A stretch of 55,128 nucleotides of DNA from JAPLKX01 sp035530195 (GCA_035530195.1 DATKVG010000084.1:1-55128), one strand, 5' to 3'; positions 10,729 through 20,505 are shown, counted from the first letter of the stretch. Numbers and translations: made by a program. Notes: generated by a model not told the origin, from the sequence alone.

Positions 10729-13062
10729 GTGCGAATCAACCGTACTCTGGTTGTTGGGGTGGCGTTGGCCGTACTTGTTGCCGTGGGTTGGCAATCGGAC
10801 GCGGGCGCATTTTTCCCGTTCGGCGGTTTCGACCAGTATACGAAACTCCGATATGCGAAGTGGTCGTGGGGCACGTTGAACGACGAGAACAACGACCGCG
10901 ATATCAGCGGCCCCAATGAGGGCGTCGAGCTCGTTTTTGAAGGCGGCCCCCTCGGCTGGACCGACCCGGAAGTCGACATTCTCGAACAATCGTTTCAGGT
11001 GTGGCAGGACGTGCCGACGTCGTATATGGGATTCCAGTTCGTTGGAGTCAATGAAGACCCGCTGTACCTGGGAATGCCGGCGGGCTCGATGGCCGGGGAC
11101 CTTATCAACTATGTGGCTATCCAGTGGCCCGAAGACCCGATCCAAGTTCCCGAGGCCAACTTTCCCGCCCTCGGAGTCACCATATTCACGATAATTACCG
11201 ATGATGCCTATGTGGACTATGGAGGCGTCATGTCGTGGCCGGTAACCGGGGGACAGATACTCGAGGCCGATATTATCATTAACGGGCCTGCACACCGCGC
11301 CGTGGAGGCCGGCCAGGAGCCTTTGGCGGACTTGCTGGGCACGATGGTTCACGAGATAGGCCATTTTGTGGGGCTGGGCCACACCCCGCTGAACAACCTG
11401 GAACTGGTGACGGGCGGCGAAAACGTTATCCCGCTTCTCGAGAGTCCCGCGATCATGATCAGCGATGCGACCGGCGTGCCGCAGTGGGTCGGCGCCACCC
11501 CAACCATGTTTCCAATCTATTTTGGTGTGGATGACGGCCAGGGCGGCTACAAGGCGGGCCAGGCCGATCTCGCGCCGGACGATATCGCCGGCCTTTCGTT
11601 CATGTACCCGCGGGGTAGCCAAAGCAACTTTTTCACCATCAGCGAAAACGCCAGAACCCAGACGCGGGACGGATTCCCCTCGATTCCACTGGGCGGGGGG
11701 CATATCGTGGCCTGGTGCAACACCGACAACAGCGAGTATACCCGCCGGATTCCGCTGATCAGCGCCATGACGGGCCTGTACGAGTATTACGCGGCCAATA
11801 TCGGGCGGTTTTTCCTCTACGGTCTCATGAAGAACATCGAGGGCGGCTACGGCCAGCTCCCCTTCCAAGCCACGTACACCATCACATGCAGCCCCCTCAA
11901 CGGCTACAGTTTCGAACGTCAAGCCCCTCCGGACACGGATCTGGCCGAGTTTGATTCAATTGAAGGCGGGGCCGACACCTATCTGGATCCCGTATGGCCG
12001 TCCGAGGTTTTCCATGAAACCGGCAACCTCCTGGGCGTCGAGAAATACGAAGTGGGGACCGTGCTGGCGTTTGATTCGCAGCGCAACAACGTGGTGAGCC
12101 TGCGGACCGGCAAGACGCTCGATACGATGCTGGCGGGCGGGCGCCCCATGTTCGGCGACCAAAACAAGGTATGTCCGCTCAATGTGACCACGGCGGGGCT
12201 GGCGTCTCAGGCCACCAACCAGAAACTGCGGGCGCTGCGCGACAACGTTCTGCTCCGGTCGGCCTGGGGCACGCTGCTGGTGGATGCGTACTACCGGCTT
12301 TCGCCGTCGATGGCGCGTTATCTGGCGGGGCATCCTGTGGCGTATGCGGGGGGCCGCAGCCTGATGCGGTCGGCCAACTGGGTGGTCATGCACTCGGAGA
12401 TTCTTCTGGCGTGCTGGGCGGCGCTGGTGGCGGTGGTATTGTGGCGTCGCCGTCGTCGTGTGGCGGTGGCGGGCATGCTGGTTGGGCTGATGCTGCTTTT
12501 AGGTACACCGGCGCAGGCGCTTATAGCGCAGGTTTCGGACTTGGAAATGGACAGCTTGTCGGATGACGTCGTGGTTGGCAAAGTGACGGCGGTCGAGACG
12601 GTCGAGCAGCAGGTGCCGGGCCTCAAATACCTGGTCACCAATGTCACCATCGAGACAACGGATACAATCAAGGCCGTAGTCAACAAGAATAGCAGCCTGG
12701 CGTTGCGCGTACCCGGCGGACGCAAGGGGGCGATAGTAACGAGTAGCCCCGACTTCCCGCAGTTTAGCGTCGGCCAGAACGTGGTTTTATACGTCAAATT
12801 CAATTCAAGTACATCCACGTATAGTGTCGTAGGCGGGAACCGAGGTACCTACCGGGTCTATACGGACTCGGGCGGCAAGCAGTACGTGTTGGCGTCGTCG
12901 GTGGAGGCTGCCGCGGCGCTGAAATCGGTTGCCGAGGCGGTTGGCGCGAAAACCGGCGAGGAAAAGGCCGGTGACGGTCAGCAAGCCGGATCGGTGAAGG
13001 TGCCGCTCGATGCCTACAAGACCTATCTGAGAGACATCGCCAACCAGCAGAAGAAGAAGTAG
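10729..13062 (+). CDS. Exported matrixin-like zinc metalloprotease with internal CFI-type anchor and second exported domain
   Basis: 777 residues. GTG start with AAAGGAG upstream at good spacing; a nearby ATG at 10724 is out of frame. A signal peptide of about 25 residues ends near SDAGA. The zinc site HEIGHFVGLGH (about 208-218) is the HExxHxxGxxH pattern of metzincins, with matrixin the best match. From about 482 the sequence parallels the C-terminal anchor of the preceding giant protein (LRDNVLL, YYRLSPSMA, LAGHP, then a membrane helix and RRRRR), but the CFIATAA box is replaced by CPLNVTTAG. The frame continues into a second hydrophobic segment ending TPAQA and a C-terminal domain of about 180 residues I do not recognise. 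Peptidase activity is likely from the motif. Processing of the neighbouring giant protein is only a positional guess. Confidence 0.85.
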   Translation: MRINRTLVVGVALAVLVAVGWQSDAGAFFPFGGFDQYTKLRYAKWSWGTLNDENNDRDISGPNEGVELVFEGGPLGWTDPEVDILEQSFQVWQDVPTSYMGFQFVGVNEDPLYLGMPAGSMAGDLINYVAIQWPEDPIQVPEANFPALGVTIFTIITDDAYVDYGGVMSWPVTGGQILEADIIINGPAHRAVEAGQEPLADLLGTMVHEIGHFVGLGHTPLNNLELVTGGENVIPLLESPAIMISDATGVPQWVGATPTMFPIYFGVDDGQGGYKAGQADLAPDDIAGLSFMYPRGSQSNFFTISENARTQTRDGFPSIPLGGGHIVAWCNTDNSEYTRRIPLISAMTGLYEYYAANIGRFFLYGLMKNIEGGYGQLPFQATYTITCSPLNGYSFERQAPPDTDLAEFDSIEGGADTYLDPVWPSEVFHETGNLLGVEKYEVGTVLAFDSQRNNVVSLRTGKTLDTMLAGGRPMFGDQNKVCPLNVTTAGLASQATNQKLRALRDNVLLRSAWGTLLVDAYYRLSPSMARYLAGHPVAYAGGRSLMRSANWVVMHSEILLACWAALVAVVLWRRRRRVAVAGMLVGLMLLLGTPAQALIAQVSDLEMDSLSDDVVVGKVTAVETVEQQVPGLKYLVTNVTIETTDTIKAVVNKNSSLALRVPGGRKGAIVTSSPDFPQFSVGQNVVLYVKFNSSTSTYSVVGGNRGTYRVYTDSGGKQYVLASSVEAAAALKSVAEAVGAKTGEEKAGDGQQAGSVKVPLDAYKTYLRDIANQQKKK

Positions 13063-13085
13063 TATTCCAGGGCAGGTCAATCCAC

Positions 13086-13125
13086 AAGCCCCGGGAGAAT
13101 TGGAAGTTCCCCCGGGGCTTTCTTT
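13086..13125 (+). terminator. Intrinsic terminator after the metalloprotease
   Basis: AAGCCCCGGG at 13086-13095 pairs with CCCGGGGCTT at 13111-13120 and is followed by TCTTT. It lies 24 bases after the stop codon and should separate this unit from the gsp series. Confidence 0.75.
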
Positions 13126-13303
13126 GTGCGGCAAAACAGGAAGCTTGAATGTTAAGGCCTTGCCGCGCAACAATATAGCGGTCTTCTGGAACCACGGCAG
13201 GACGCCGAAAAGCCCGCAGCACCGTGCGATGGGTGCAAACGGCTCGGCGTTCGGAGTGTCAACCCGCCCCGAGCAGGCAGCGTTTCGTTAACGGCGGCGC
13301 CTT

Positions 13304-13385
13304 GTTCAGGATCTTTGTTCGCGCCGCGAAAGGCGCGAACAAAGATTCTGAACCCGGCTTCTTAGCCGGCGGCTTCTTAGCCGCC
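13304..13385. repeat. Palindromic repeat family 1, copy 1
   Basis: 22-base arms at 13304-13325 and 13332-13353 (one mismatch, loop GCGAAA) contain the family core ATCTTTGTTCGCG. They are followed by two nested hairpins with TCTT loops: CCGGCTTCTTAGCCGG at 13354-13369 and GGCGGCTTCTTAGCCGCC just after it. This element occupies most of the 403-base gap before gspC. The rest of the gap holds the upstream terminator and nothing else recognised. Confidence 0.8.
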
Positions 13386-13465
13386 TCTTGGCTCTCGGTG
13401 GCTTGCCGGCGGGTATGTTCACTTGGAACACGTGGTCTTGGAATGAGTGCCAAACAGAGGTGTAA

Positions 13466-14353
13466 ATGCTCCAAGGGCTTGTGATACGCCAGGCATTCCT
13501 GATCATTGATTGGGTGCTGGTCGCGCTGGTACTGGCGGGCATGGCATTTCTGGCGATGTCCTTTCTTGAAAAGCCTGCCGAAGTGGGAATCCCCGCCCCG
13601 CGCAGTTTTGAGGGCGCCGTCCAGAGCCAACTGGCCGAGGTTCAGCCGAGGGCCATCTACGACCGTTTCGTAACCAGCGGATTTCTGGGCGCCGCCGGGC
13701 AAGACGCCCCTCCCGCCGCCCCGCCGCCGCCCGTCGAAGTTGCCGAGACCCAATTGAAGCTCAAACTCAAGGGCACCGCCGCCACAAGCCCCAAAGACCT
13801 TTTCGCGTCAGCCATCATACTCAATGAAGAGGACAGCTCCATCAACACGTATACGATCGGCCAGCAAGTTGTGGATGGAGTGAAGATTGAAGAGATATAC
13901 CCGCGGAAAGTAATTCTGTTTAACTCCAACAGCAACCGCCGGGAAGTGTTGCGGTCTGACGAAGAGAATACCGGCGAGACAACGGCGATAGCGTCGTCTT
14001 CGGCGCCAGGGCGCACCCCGGGGCCGGGAAGACGGATCACGTTGAAGAAGAACGAGTTGGTTCAGGAAGTTTTCATGAACTATGCCGATCTCGTGGGCAA
14101 GATCAAACCCAAGATGTACTATGACAGCAACGGCAAAGTCGCGGGCATAACAGCCAGTGATCTCGAGTCGATACCGCTGGCCGCCAAGCTGGACGTCCGC
14201 AACGGCGACGTGCTGCAATCGGTCAACAACGAGCCGATAGACAGCGAAGCGAAGGTGATGGAGTTGGTGAACAAGTATCGCAACTCGAACATGGTCCGTA
14301 TTGGGATTCTGCGCAACGGCAAGCCCGTAACGGTGACGTACAGGTTGGAGTAG
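13466..14353 (+). CDS. gspC: Type II secretion inner-membrane protein GspC with PDZ domain
   Basis: 295 residues. ATG start with AGAGGTG upstream. It has one N-terminal membrane helix (about 12-33), a Pro-rich linker with PPAAPPPPVE (about 76-88), an HR-like beta region (about 93-150) and a C-terminal PDZ domain (about 205-295; NGDVLQSVNNEPIDS). This matches GspC, which links the outer-membrane secretin to the inner-membrane platform. It is first in the gsp series and is separated from gspD by a palindromic repeat. Family identity is clear from architecture and context. Confidence 0.88.
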   Translation: MLQGLVIRQAFLIIDWVLVALVLAGMAFLAMSFLEKPAEVGIPAPRSFEGAVQSQLAEVQPRAIYDRFVTSGFLGAAGQDAPPAAPPPPVEVAETQLKLKLKGTAATSPKDLFASAIILNEEDSSINTYTIGQQVVDGVKIEEIYPRKVILFNSNSNRREVLRSDEENTGETTAIASSSAPGRTPGPGRRITLKKNELVQEVFMNYADLVGKIKPKMYYDSNGKVAGITASDLESIPLAAKLDVRNGDVLQSVNNEPIDSEAKVMELVNKYRNSNMVRIGILRNGKPVTVTYRLE

Positions 14354-14370
14354 ACGGTTTGTATATTCCT

Positions 14371-14461
14371 AAGGCGGCTAAGAAGCCGCATTCAGAATCT
14401 TTGTTCGCGACCTTGAGCCAACATCTACGCGTCGTGCGCAGATGTCGCGAACAAAGATTCT
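14371..14461. repeat. Palindromic repeat family 1, copy 2 (inverted)
   Basis: GGCGGCTAAGAAGCCGC comes first, so this copy is reversed relative to copy 1. The perfect 18-base arms AGAATCTTTGTTCGCGAC (14394-14411) and GTCGCGAACAAAGATTCT (14444-14461) follow, with an inner ACATCT/AGATGT stem. It fills the gspC-gspD gap. Confidence 0.85.
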
Positions 14462-14493
14462 AAGGGCTGATGGGAACGCGAGGAAGGATTACT

Positions 14494-16998
14494 GTGAAGA
14501 TTCGGCATCTGCTCAACATGTTGATCCTGGGGAGTCTTTTGCTGCCGGTGGCGTGGAGCCAGGACGTCGAACAGCCGGCAGAGGGGGAGTCCGCGCCCGC
14601 GTCTGCACCGGCGGCTGAAGAGCCGGCCCCCCCGCCCGAACAGCCCGAGGAATACGTCGAACCCGAGCCCGAACCCGAGCCCCCGCCACCAGCCCCGCCG
14701 CCCGTAAGGCAGATCCCGTCGCGCACGGGCATCAGGCCGGGAGTGGCTCCGGCCCGACGGGGATTCCAGCCGCCGGCGCCGTCCGCCAAGACGTCGCCAC
14801 GATCCACGGACCCGCTGCCCAAGAACGGCGCGACCCCCACGGAACCGGGGAGTTTTGATTTTGTGGAAGTCCCGCTCAGCCAGGTGGTCGAGGCGATAGC
14901 CCGAATGACGGGGAAGAATTTTGAATACGACCCTCAGGCGTTGAGCGCGCCGGTCACGCTGATTACGTACGACAAGATCCCGCCTGAACTGGCGTATGAA
15001 GTTCTGGAATCGGTGTTGTATTCGCGCGGATTCACGATGATCGAGACGCTTGGCGGCCATCTGATAAAGATAGTGGGTACCGGCCAGGCGCCGGCTGATT
15101 TGAAAGAAAAGATTGAACTGAGAAAAGGCACCGGCGGCGTTCCGGAAACTTATGACACGCTGTCCACGCACGTGATCGCTGTGAAGCATGCCACGGCCGA
15201 AACCATAGCCAGCCTGATGCAGAGCCTGGGGTCGGCGGTGGCGAGCGTGATTGCGTACCCACCTACGAACACGCTGATTATCACGGACACGGCGGACGGG
15301 CTGCGGCGCATGTTCGCCCTGCTCGAAGACATCGACGTCGCGGGGTACGACACCGAAACCGAGATCTTCATGATCGAGTACTCCCGGGCGGAAGTTTTGG
15401 CGCAGCAATTGAATGAAGTCCTGATGGGAACGGGTGCGGAGCCCACCGCGCCACGTACCGCCCGCCCGCCCACGCCGCAACGGCCCATGCCGCCGCAGCG
15501 GCTTTCGACCAGCCGGGCGCTTCCCGGGCAGGGGGGCTCGTCGGTGGTAGGCAGCCGGGAGGAAGTGCTGCGGATCGTTCCGGATGAACGGCTGAACGCG
15601 TTGATCGTGATCGCGACGCCCACCCTGATGGAACGGGCGCGGGAACTTATCGGGAAGCTGGATACGCCCACGCCGTACGAAGCCAACAACATGAACGTGT
15701 ATAAACTGCTTAACGCGGACGCTGAAAAGGTGGAAGAGGCGCTCAATACGTTCCTCGGCGCCACGCCGCGCACCGCCACGGACCGGCCCGCCGCGCAGAC
15801 GGGCGAGATTCAGCCATTCGAGAAAAAGGTGGTGGTGGCCCGGTACGAACAGACGAACGCGCTGCTGATCCTGGCGTCGCCGCAAGACTACAAGGTGATC
15901 CGGGAGATCATCGCGCAGCTTGACGTGCCCCAGCGGCAGGTGATGGTCGAGGCCGTCATCATGGATGTGAGCATCCAGGACACGTTCGGATTGGCCGTGG
16001 ATGTGGCCTCGGTGACCGGAAACGATGCATTTGCCCTGGCCAACACCTCGAACATTTCGCAACTGGCCAACGCCACGGAGTTGGCCACGGAACTCTCGAG
16101 TGGAACCGCGGCGCTAGGCACCGCGCTCAGGCTTTTGAACATGGGCAGCACCGGCGGGATTACGGCGGGCATCTTTGACACGATCGAAGCGACCGTCAAC
16201 GGCGTCAAGGTGAAAATACCGTTTGTGCCGTTCCTGATAAAGGCCCTGCAGACGGTCACGGATGTCGACATCCTTTCGCAGCCTTCGTTGACCACGCAGG
16301 ATAAAGAGCCGGCCGACATTGTGGTGGGCCAGGAATTGCCCGTGCCGATGCAACGGTCGGGCTACAGCTACGATCCCCGGCAGGGAACCAACCAGCAGCA
16401 GCAGCAGTATCCTTCCTATGGCATGACGAGCTATGGGCGGGGAATCAGCCGCGAGGAAATCGGCGTGAAGATGAAGGTCACCCCGCAGATCAACGAGGGC
16501 GACTATGTGTCGCTCGAGACGGAGATCGAGGTTTCCGAGCCCACCACGAGCACGATCGGTATCGACCCGAACGAACTTGGCCCGACGTTCAACAAGTCGC
16601 GTATTACCAACAATGTCGTCGTAAAAGACGGGACGACCGGCATCATCGGCGGGTTGATCAAGGAGACGACCTCGCACACCAAAAACCAGACGCCGATCCT
16701 GGGTAGCCTGCCGGGGCTGGGGTGGCTGTTCCGGAACAAGAGCAACCTGCGCAGGAAACAGAACGTGGTCGTTCTGATCACGCCCTACATCATCAAGGAC
16801 GGGTCCGACCTCGAACGCATCAGCAAGTATAAGATGGAGGAATTCAAGAGCGCCAACGTGGACGTTCTTTTCGAGAAAGGCATAATCAAAAAGATACGCA
16901 AGGGCAGCAAGATGCGCAACAAATACCGACCCAGCCTCGACAGGACCGACACCATGCTGCAGTCGGAAGGCTTTGGGCGCGGCGACATCCCGAGGTGA
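14494..16998 (+). CDS. gspD: Type II secretion outer-membrane secretin GspD
   Basis: 834 residues from GTG 14494, preferred because AGGAAGGA lies just upstream and the product starts with a clean signal peptide (MKIRHLL...AWSQ). An in-frame ATG at 14470 would add eight residues. A Pro/Glu-rich stretch (EPEPEPEPPPPAPPP) leads into an N0-type domain (FDFVEVPLSQVVEAIARMTG), N1-N3 repeats and the C-terminal secretin domain (VEAVIMDVS, VGQELPVP, GGLIKETTS, PILGSLPGLGWLF). It forms the outer-membrane pore of the secretion system. A Gln run (QQQQQ) sits in the usual variable loop before the beta-barrel gate. The stop overlaps the next gene's ribosome site. Confidence 0.95.
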   Translation: MKIRHLLNMLILGSLLLPVAWSQDVEQPAEGESAPASAPAAEEPAPPPEQPEEYVEPEPEPEPPPPAPPPVRQIPSRTGIRPGVAPARRGFQPPAPSAKTSPRSTDPLPKNGATPTEPGSFDFVEVPLSQVVEAIARMTGKNFEYDPQALSAPVTLITYDKIPPELAYEVLESVLYSRGFTMIETLGGHLIKIVGTGQAPADLKEKIELRKGTGGVPETYDTLSTHVIAVKHATAETIASLMQSLGSAVASVIAYPPTNTLIITDTADGLRRMFALLEDIDVAGYDTETEIFMIEYSRAEVLAQQLNEVLMGTGAEPTAPRTARPPTPQRPMPPQRLSTSRALPGQGGSSVVGSREEVLRIVPDERLNALIVIATPTLMERARELIGKLDTPTPYEANNMNVYKLLNADAEKVEEALNTFLGATPRTATDRPAAQTGEIQPFEKKVVVARYEQTNALLILASPQDYKVIREIIAQLDVPQRQVMVEAVIMDVSIQDTFGLAVDVASVTGNDAFALANTSNISQLANATELATELSSGTAALGTALRLLNMGSTGGITAGIFDTIEATVNGVKVKIPFVPFLIKALQTVTDVDILSQPSLTTQDKEPADIVVGQELPVPMQRSGYSYDPRQGTNQQQQQYPSYGMTSYGRGISREEIGVKMKVTPQINEGDYVSLETEIEVSEPTTSTIGIDPNELGPTFNKSRITNNVVVKDGTTGIIGGLIKETTSHTKNQTPILGSLPGLGWLFRNKSNLRRKQNVVVLITPYIIKDGSDLERISKYKMEEFKSANVDVLFEKGIIKKIRKGSKMRNKYRPSLDRTDTMLQSEGFGRGDIPR

Positions 16999-17000
16999 CA

Positions 17001-18731
17001 ATGCCGAGCAAACTCGATCTGGAATTGAGTGCGATCCTCCTGGAATTGGGGCACATCCACCAGGAACACATCGACAAAGCGTTTGATCTGCAGAAGATTA
17101 AGCCCAAACGCTTGGCCGACATCCTGCTGGACATGGGCTACGTGGACGAGGATCATCTGCTCGAGGCGTTCAGCCGGCAGTTCAACATCCCGTTCGAGCC
17201 ATCGATCCTGAGCGAGGTGGACGGTGCGCTGACCACGAAAGTGCCGCTCAGTTTCATTCGGGAATACCTGATGGTTCCGTTCCGGCAGAACGGGAGCGCG
17301 GTGCATGTCGCCATTAACGATCCGACGAACCTGCTTCCGCTGGACGACTTGCGGCTTCTGCTGGGCGCGCCGGTACAGCCGGTGTTGTGCCGCAAGGCCG
17401 ACATCGAGTCGATTATGGACAGCTACTTCGACCAGCAGGGCGGCGACGCGGCGGAGATGATCGACACCATCTCGCTCGATGACGATGGCAGCGAGGCCAC
17501 CCTTCACACGCTTGATTCGGTCGATTCCCAGCGTGACCTGCTCGATCTCGCCAACGAAGCGCCCATCATCAAGCTGATCAACCTGCTGATTTCGGGCGCG
17601 GTCAAAGAGCGTGCGTCGGACATTCACGTCGAGCCGTTCGAGCGGGAGGTGCGCGTCCGGTACCGGATAGACGGCGTGCTGTATGAGAAGTTTTCGGTGC
17701 CGCGATCGCAGCAGGCGGCCGTAATCTCGCGCATCAAGATCATGGCGAACCTCAACATCGCCGAACACCGCCTGCCGCAGGACGGGCGGATCAAGATCAC
17801 GCTGAGCGGCAAAGAGATCGACATCCGCGTGTCGGTAATTCCCGTGGCGTTCGGCGAGCGGGTCGTGATGCGCATCCTCGAGAAGGGGACGTTTCTTTTC
17901 AGCCTCGAGGACCTGGGCATGTTTGCGCAGGATTACCATCTCGTGGACAAGTTGATCACGCGGTCGCACGGGATCATCCTGGTTACGGGCCCGACCGGTT
18001 CGGGCAAATCGACGACGCTGTACGCGTGCCTTCAGCGGGTCAACTCGCCGGACAAGAACATCATCACGGTCGAAGATCCGATTGAATACCAGATGAACGG
18101 GATCGGCCAGATCCAGGTGCATCCGAAAATCGGGCTTACGTTCGCGATGGGCCTGCGCCACATCCTCCGCCAGGACCCGGACATCATCCTGGTGGGCGAA
18201 ATCCGCGATCTCGAGACCGCCGAGATGGCGATCCAGGCGTCGCTGACGGGCCATCTGGTGTTTGCTACGCTCCATACCAACGACAGCGCGGGCGCCATCA
18301 CGCGGTTGGTCAACATGGGGATCGAGCCGTTTCTTGTGACGTCGTCGACCATCGCCATCATGGCGCAGCGGCTGGTGCGGCGGATCTGCCCGCACTGCAA
18401 ACAGCCGCACACGGCCGACGCCGAAAGCCTCAAGGAACTGAACCTGCATGAGGATTCCAACCGGGTTATCTACCGCGGGACGGGCTGCGAGAAGTGCCTG
18501 GGCCGGGGTTACTTCGGCCGCACGGGCATATTCGAGTTGCTGGTGATGACGCCGCGCGTGCAGGAACTGACGTTGCAGGGCGCGGACTCGAACATCATCA
18601 AGCGGGAAGCGATGCGGCGCGGCATGCGCACCCTGCGGGAAGACGGTGCTCACAAAGTGGCGGAGGGGGTGTCGACGATTGAAGAAGTGCTGCGCGTAAC
18701 GCGCGACGACATCGTTGATGAAGTGATGTAA
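17001..18731 (+). CDS. gspE: Type II secretion ATPase GspE
   Basis: 576 residues from ATG 17001, with CGAGG upstream; a GTG six bases earlier overlaps the gspD stop and is less likely. It has an N-terminal MshEN-type domain, then the GspE/PilB core: Walker A GPTGSGKST (about residue 330), Asp box EDPIEYQ, Walker B RQDPDIILVGEIRD, His box TLHTNDS, and a zinc tetracysteine CPHC...CEKC. It supplies ATP-driven force on the cytoplasmic side, acting with GspL and GspF. It is one of three GspE/PilB-type ATPases in this window, and by position the one that belongs to the gspC-M series. Confidence 0.95.
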   Translation: MPSKLDLELSAILLELGHIHQEHIDKAFDLQKIKPKRLADILLDMGYVDEDHLLEAFSRQFNIPFEPSILSEVDGALTTKVPLSFIREYLMVPFRQNGSAVHVAINDPTNLLPLDDLRLLLGAPVQPVLCRKADIESIMDSYFDQQGGDAAEMIDTISLDDDGSEATLHTLDSVDSQRDLLDLANEAPIIKLINLLISGAVKERASDIHVEPFEREVRVRYRIDGVLYEKFSVPRSQQAAVISRIKIMANLNIAEHRLPQDGRIKITLSGKEIDIRVSVIPVAFGERVVMRILEKGTFLFSLEDLGMFAQDYHLVDKLITRSHGIILVTGPTGSGKSTTLYACLQRVNSPDKNIITVEDPIEYQMNGIGQIQVHPKIGLTFAMGLRHILRQDPDIILVGEIRDLETAEMAIQASLTGHLVFATLHTNDSAGAITRLVNMGIEPFLVTSSTIAIMAQRLVRRICPHCKQPHTADAESLKELNLHEDSNRVIYRGTGCEKCLGRGYFGRTGIFELLVMTPRVQELTLQGADSNIIKREAMRRGMRTLREDGAHKVAEGVSTIEEVLRVTRDDIVDEVM

Positions 18732-18743
18732 CCAAGGCGGCCG

Positions 18744-18760
18744 GCCGGCTCAACGCCGGC
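18744..18760 (+). repeat. Small hairpin between gspE and gspF
   Basis: GCCGGC, loop TCAAC, GCCGGC, then TTGTTG, in the 42-base gap. Possibly an mRNA processing or attenuation hairpin; function unknown. Confidence 0.4.
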
Positions 18761-18773
18761 TTGTTGAAGATCA

Positions 18774-20018
18774 ATGGCCATTTACGAATATAAAGCTATC
18801 ACCAAGGCAGGCAAACAAACCAAAGGCATCATCGACGCGGATTCTCCGGCGGTGGCGCGGCGAAAGCTCCGCGAGCAGGACCTGTTTCCCACGGACATGA
18901 CGGAAGCCGCCGGCGGCAAAAAGGCGACCGTGGTGGCCACTGCCGACCGCCCGGCGATCGATGAGCCAAAAGGGTTCGTGTTTGGCCGGGTGCCGACGCG
19001 TGATCTGGCGCTGATGACGCGGCAGTTCGGCGTGCTTCTCCAGGCGGGCATGCCGCTGGTCGAAGCGTTGACGGCGCTCCTCGAGCAGACGCCCCGGCCC
19101 CGCCTGAAAAAGGCCATCTACGACATCCGTGACAAAGTCAAGAGCGGCAGCACGCTGGCCGACGCGCTGGCCCGGCACCCGCGGATCTTCTCGCAGCTTT
19201 ACAGCAACATGGTCCGTGCGGGCGAATCGGGCGGCGCGCTCGAACAGGTTCTGCAACGGCTGGCGGAAATCGAGGAGCACCAGGCCAAGCTCAAGGCGCA
19301 GATAAAATCGGCGATTGCCTACCCGGCGTTCATGGGGGTGGTTGCATTCGGGATCGTGTCGTTTCTAATGCTGGTGATCGTGCCGCGCATCACACAGATT
19401 TTTGAAAAGCAGAAGCAGGAACTGCCGACAATCACGAAAGTAATGGTGAGCATCAGCCACATTGTCGGTAGTTACTGGTGGCTCATGATTGGCGTGATCG
19501 TGGCCCTGTTCTTCCTGTGGCGGCTGTGGGTGGGGACGGATCGCGGCCGGATGAAATGGGACCGGATCCGGCTCAAGCTGCCCGTGTACGGGTCGCTGCT
19601 GATCAAGCTGATCAGCGCCCGGTTCGCCCGGACGCTCGGCACCATGCTCGAAAGCGGGCTGACGATGATGAACTCGCTCGACGTGGTCAAGACCGTGATC
19701 GGCAACAAGCCCATCGAGGAAAGCATGGCAGACGTCAAGGCGGGCGTGCGGCGCGGAAGAGATCTCGCCCAGCCGTTGCGGGACACAGGCTTTTTCCCGC
19801 CGATGCTGATTCACATGATTGAGCTTGGCCAGCGCAGCGGCCAGATAGAAAACATGCTGCTGCGCGTGGCGGATACGTACGACGACGATGTCCGCCTCGC
19901 TACGGAAGCGATGGTGGGCCTGCTCGAGCCGATCATTATTATTTTTATGGGCGTGGTGGTTGGATTTTTGGTGTTGGCAATCCTGCTGCCCATTCTGAGC
20001 ATGAGCCAGAACATTTAA
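18774..20018 (+). CDS. gspF: Type II secretion inner-membrane platform protein GspF
   Basis: 414 residues, the usual family length. The N-terminal MAIYEYKAITKAGKQTKGII is typical of GspF/PilC. Two T2SSF domains follow, with membrane helices at about 185-205, 235-255 and 385-408 and conserved ARFARTLGTMLESG and IELGQRSGQIE motifs. It forms the platform on which pseudopilins are assembled. The ribosome site is weak (GAAGA), so coupling to gspE is possible. Confidence 0.94.
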   Translation: MAIYEYKAITKAGKQTKGIIDADSPAVARRKLREQDLFPTDMTEAAGGKKATVVATADRPAIDEPKGFVFGRVPTRDLALMTRQFGVLLQAGMPLVEALTALLEQTPRPRLKKAIYDIRDKVKSGSTLADALARHPRIFSQLYSNMVRAGESGGALEQVLQRLAEIEEHQAKLKAQIKSAIAYPAFMGVVAFGIVSFLMLVIVPRITQIFEKQKQELPTITKVMVSISHIVGSYWWLMIGVIVALFFLWRLWVGTDRGRMKWDRIRLKLPVYGSLLIKLISARFARTLGTMLESGLTMMNSLDVVKTVIGNKPIEESMADVKAGVRRGRDLAQPLRDTGFFPPMLIHMIELGQRSGQIENMLLRVADTYDDDVRLATEAMVGLLEPIIIIFMGVVVGFLVLAILLPILSMSQNI

Positions 20019-20036
20019 TATAAAAAGGAGCGCCGG

Positions 20037-20468
20037 ATGACAGACAATAACAACAGAAAGAGCCGACGGAACGCGGGCTTTACGCTGGTTGAGCTGATGG
20101 TGGTGATCGCCATTATCGCCATACTGGCGACCATCGTCGGTTTCAACGTGTTCACGGCGATGGACGAAGCGTCGGTCACGCAGGCCCAGTCGCAGATCAA
20201 GAATTTCAAGACGGCGCTCACGGCGTACCGGCTCAAATTCAACCGGTTCCCGTCAAGCGCCGAAGGACTGGAAGCCCTGATCACCAACGAAAAAGGGATC
20301 AATTTCCTGGAGGGCAAAGAAATTCCCAAAGACCCGTGGGGCAACTCCTATGTCTACACCTCCGAGAGAAGCCGGGAGTTCAAGATTGTTTCGTACGGCG
20401 CGGACGGGCGGCCCGGCGGCGCCGACATCGAGGCCGACATCACCAGCGATCTCGAAGGCCCGAAGTAG
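20037..20468 (+). CDS. gspG: Major pseudopilin GspG
   Basis: 143 residues. ATG start with AAAAAGGAG at ideal spacing. The short charged leader is followed by the prepilin peptidase site G/FTLVE and a hydrophobic helix. The C-terminal GspG signature (KDPWGNSYVY, SYGADGRPGGADIEAD) includes the family's calcium-binding loop region. This is the main subunit of the secretion pseudopilus. Confidence 0.95.
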   Translation: MTDNNNRKSRRNAGFTLVELMVVIAIIAILATIVGFNVFTAMDEASVTQAQSQIKNFKTALTAYRLKFNRFPSSAEGLEALITNEKGINFLEGKEIPKDPWGNSYVYTSERSREFKIVSYGADGRPGGADIEADITSDLEGPK

Positions 20469-20505
20469 CTTCTGCGGCTGACCGGACACGAAGAATATCA
20501 CGCCC

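Noticed and set aside
13304..13353. Intrinsic terminator reading of the palindrome
   Set aside because: The 22-bp stem has no following U-run and an evident terminator already lies at 13086-13125; the repeat-family explanation fits better.
13626..14389. tRNA or riboswitch in or around the gspC region
   Set aside because: No cloverleaf, CCA end or known aptamer motif was seen here or elsewhere in the window.
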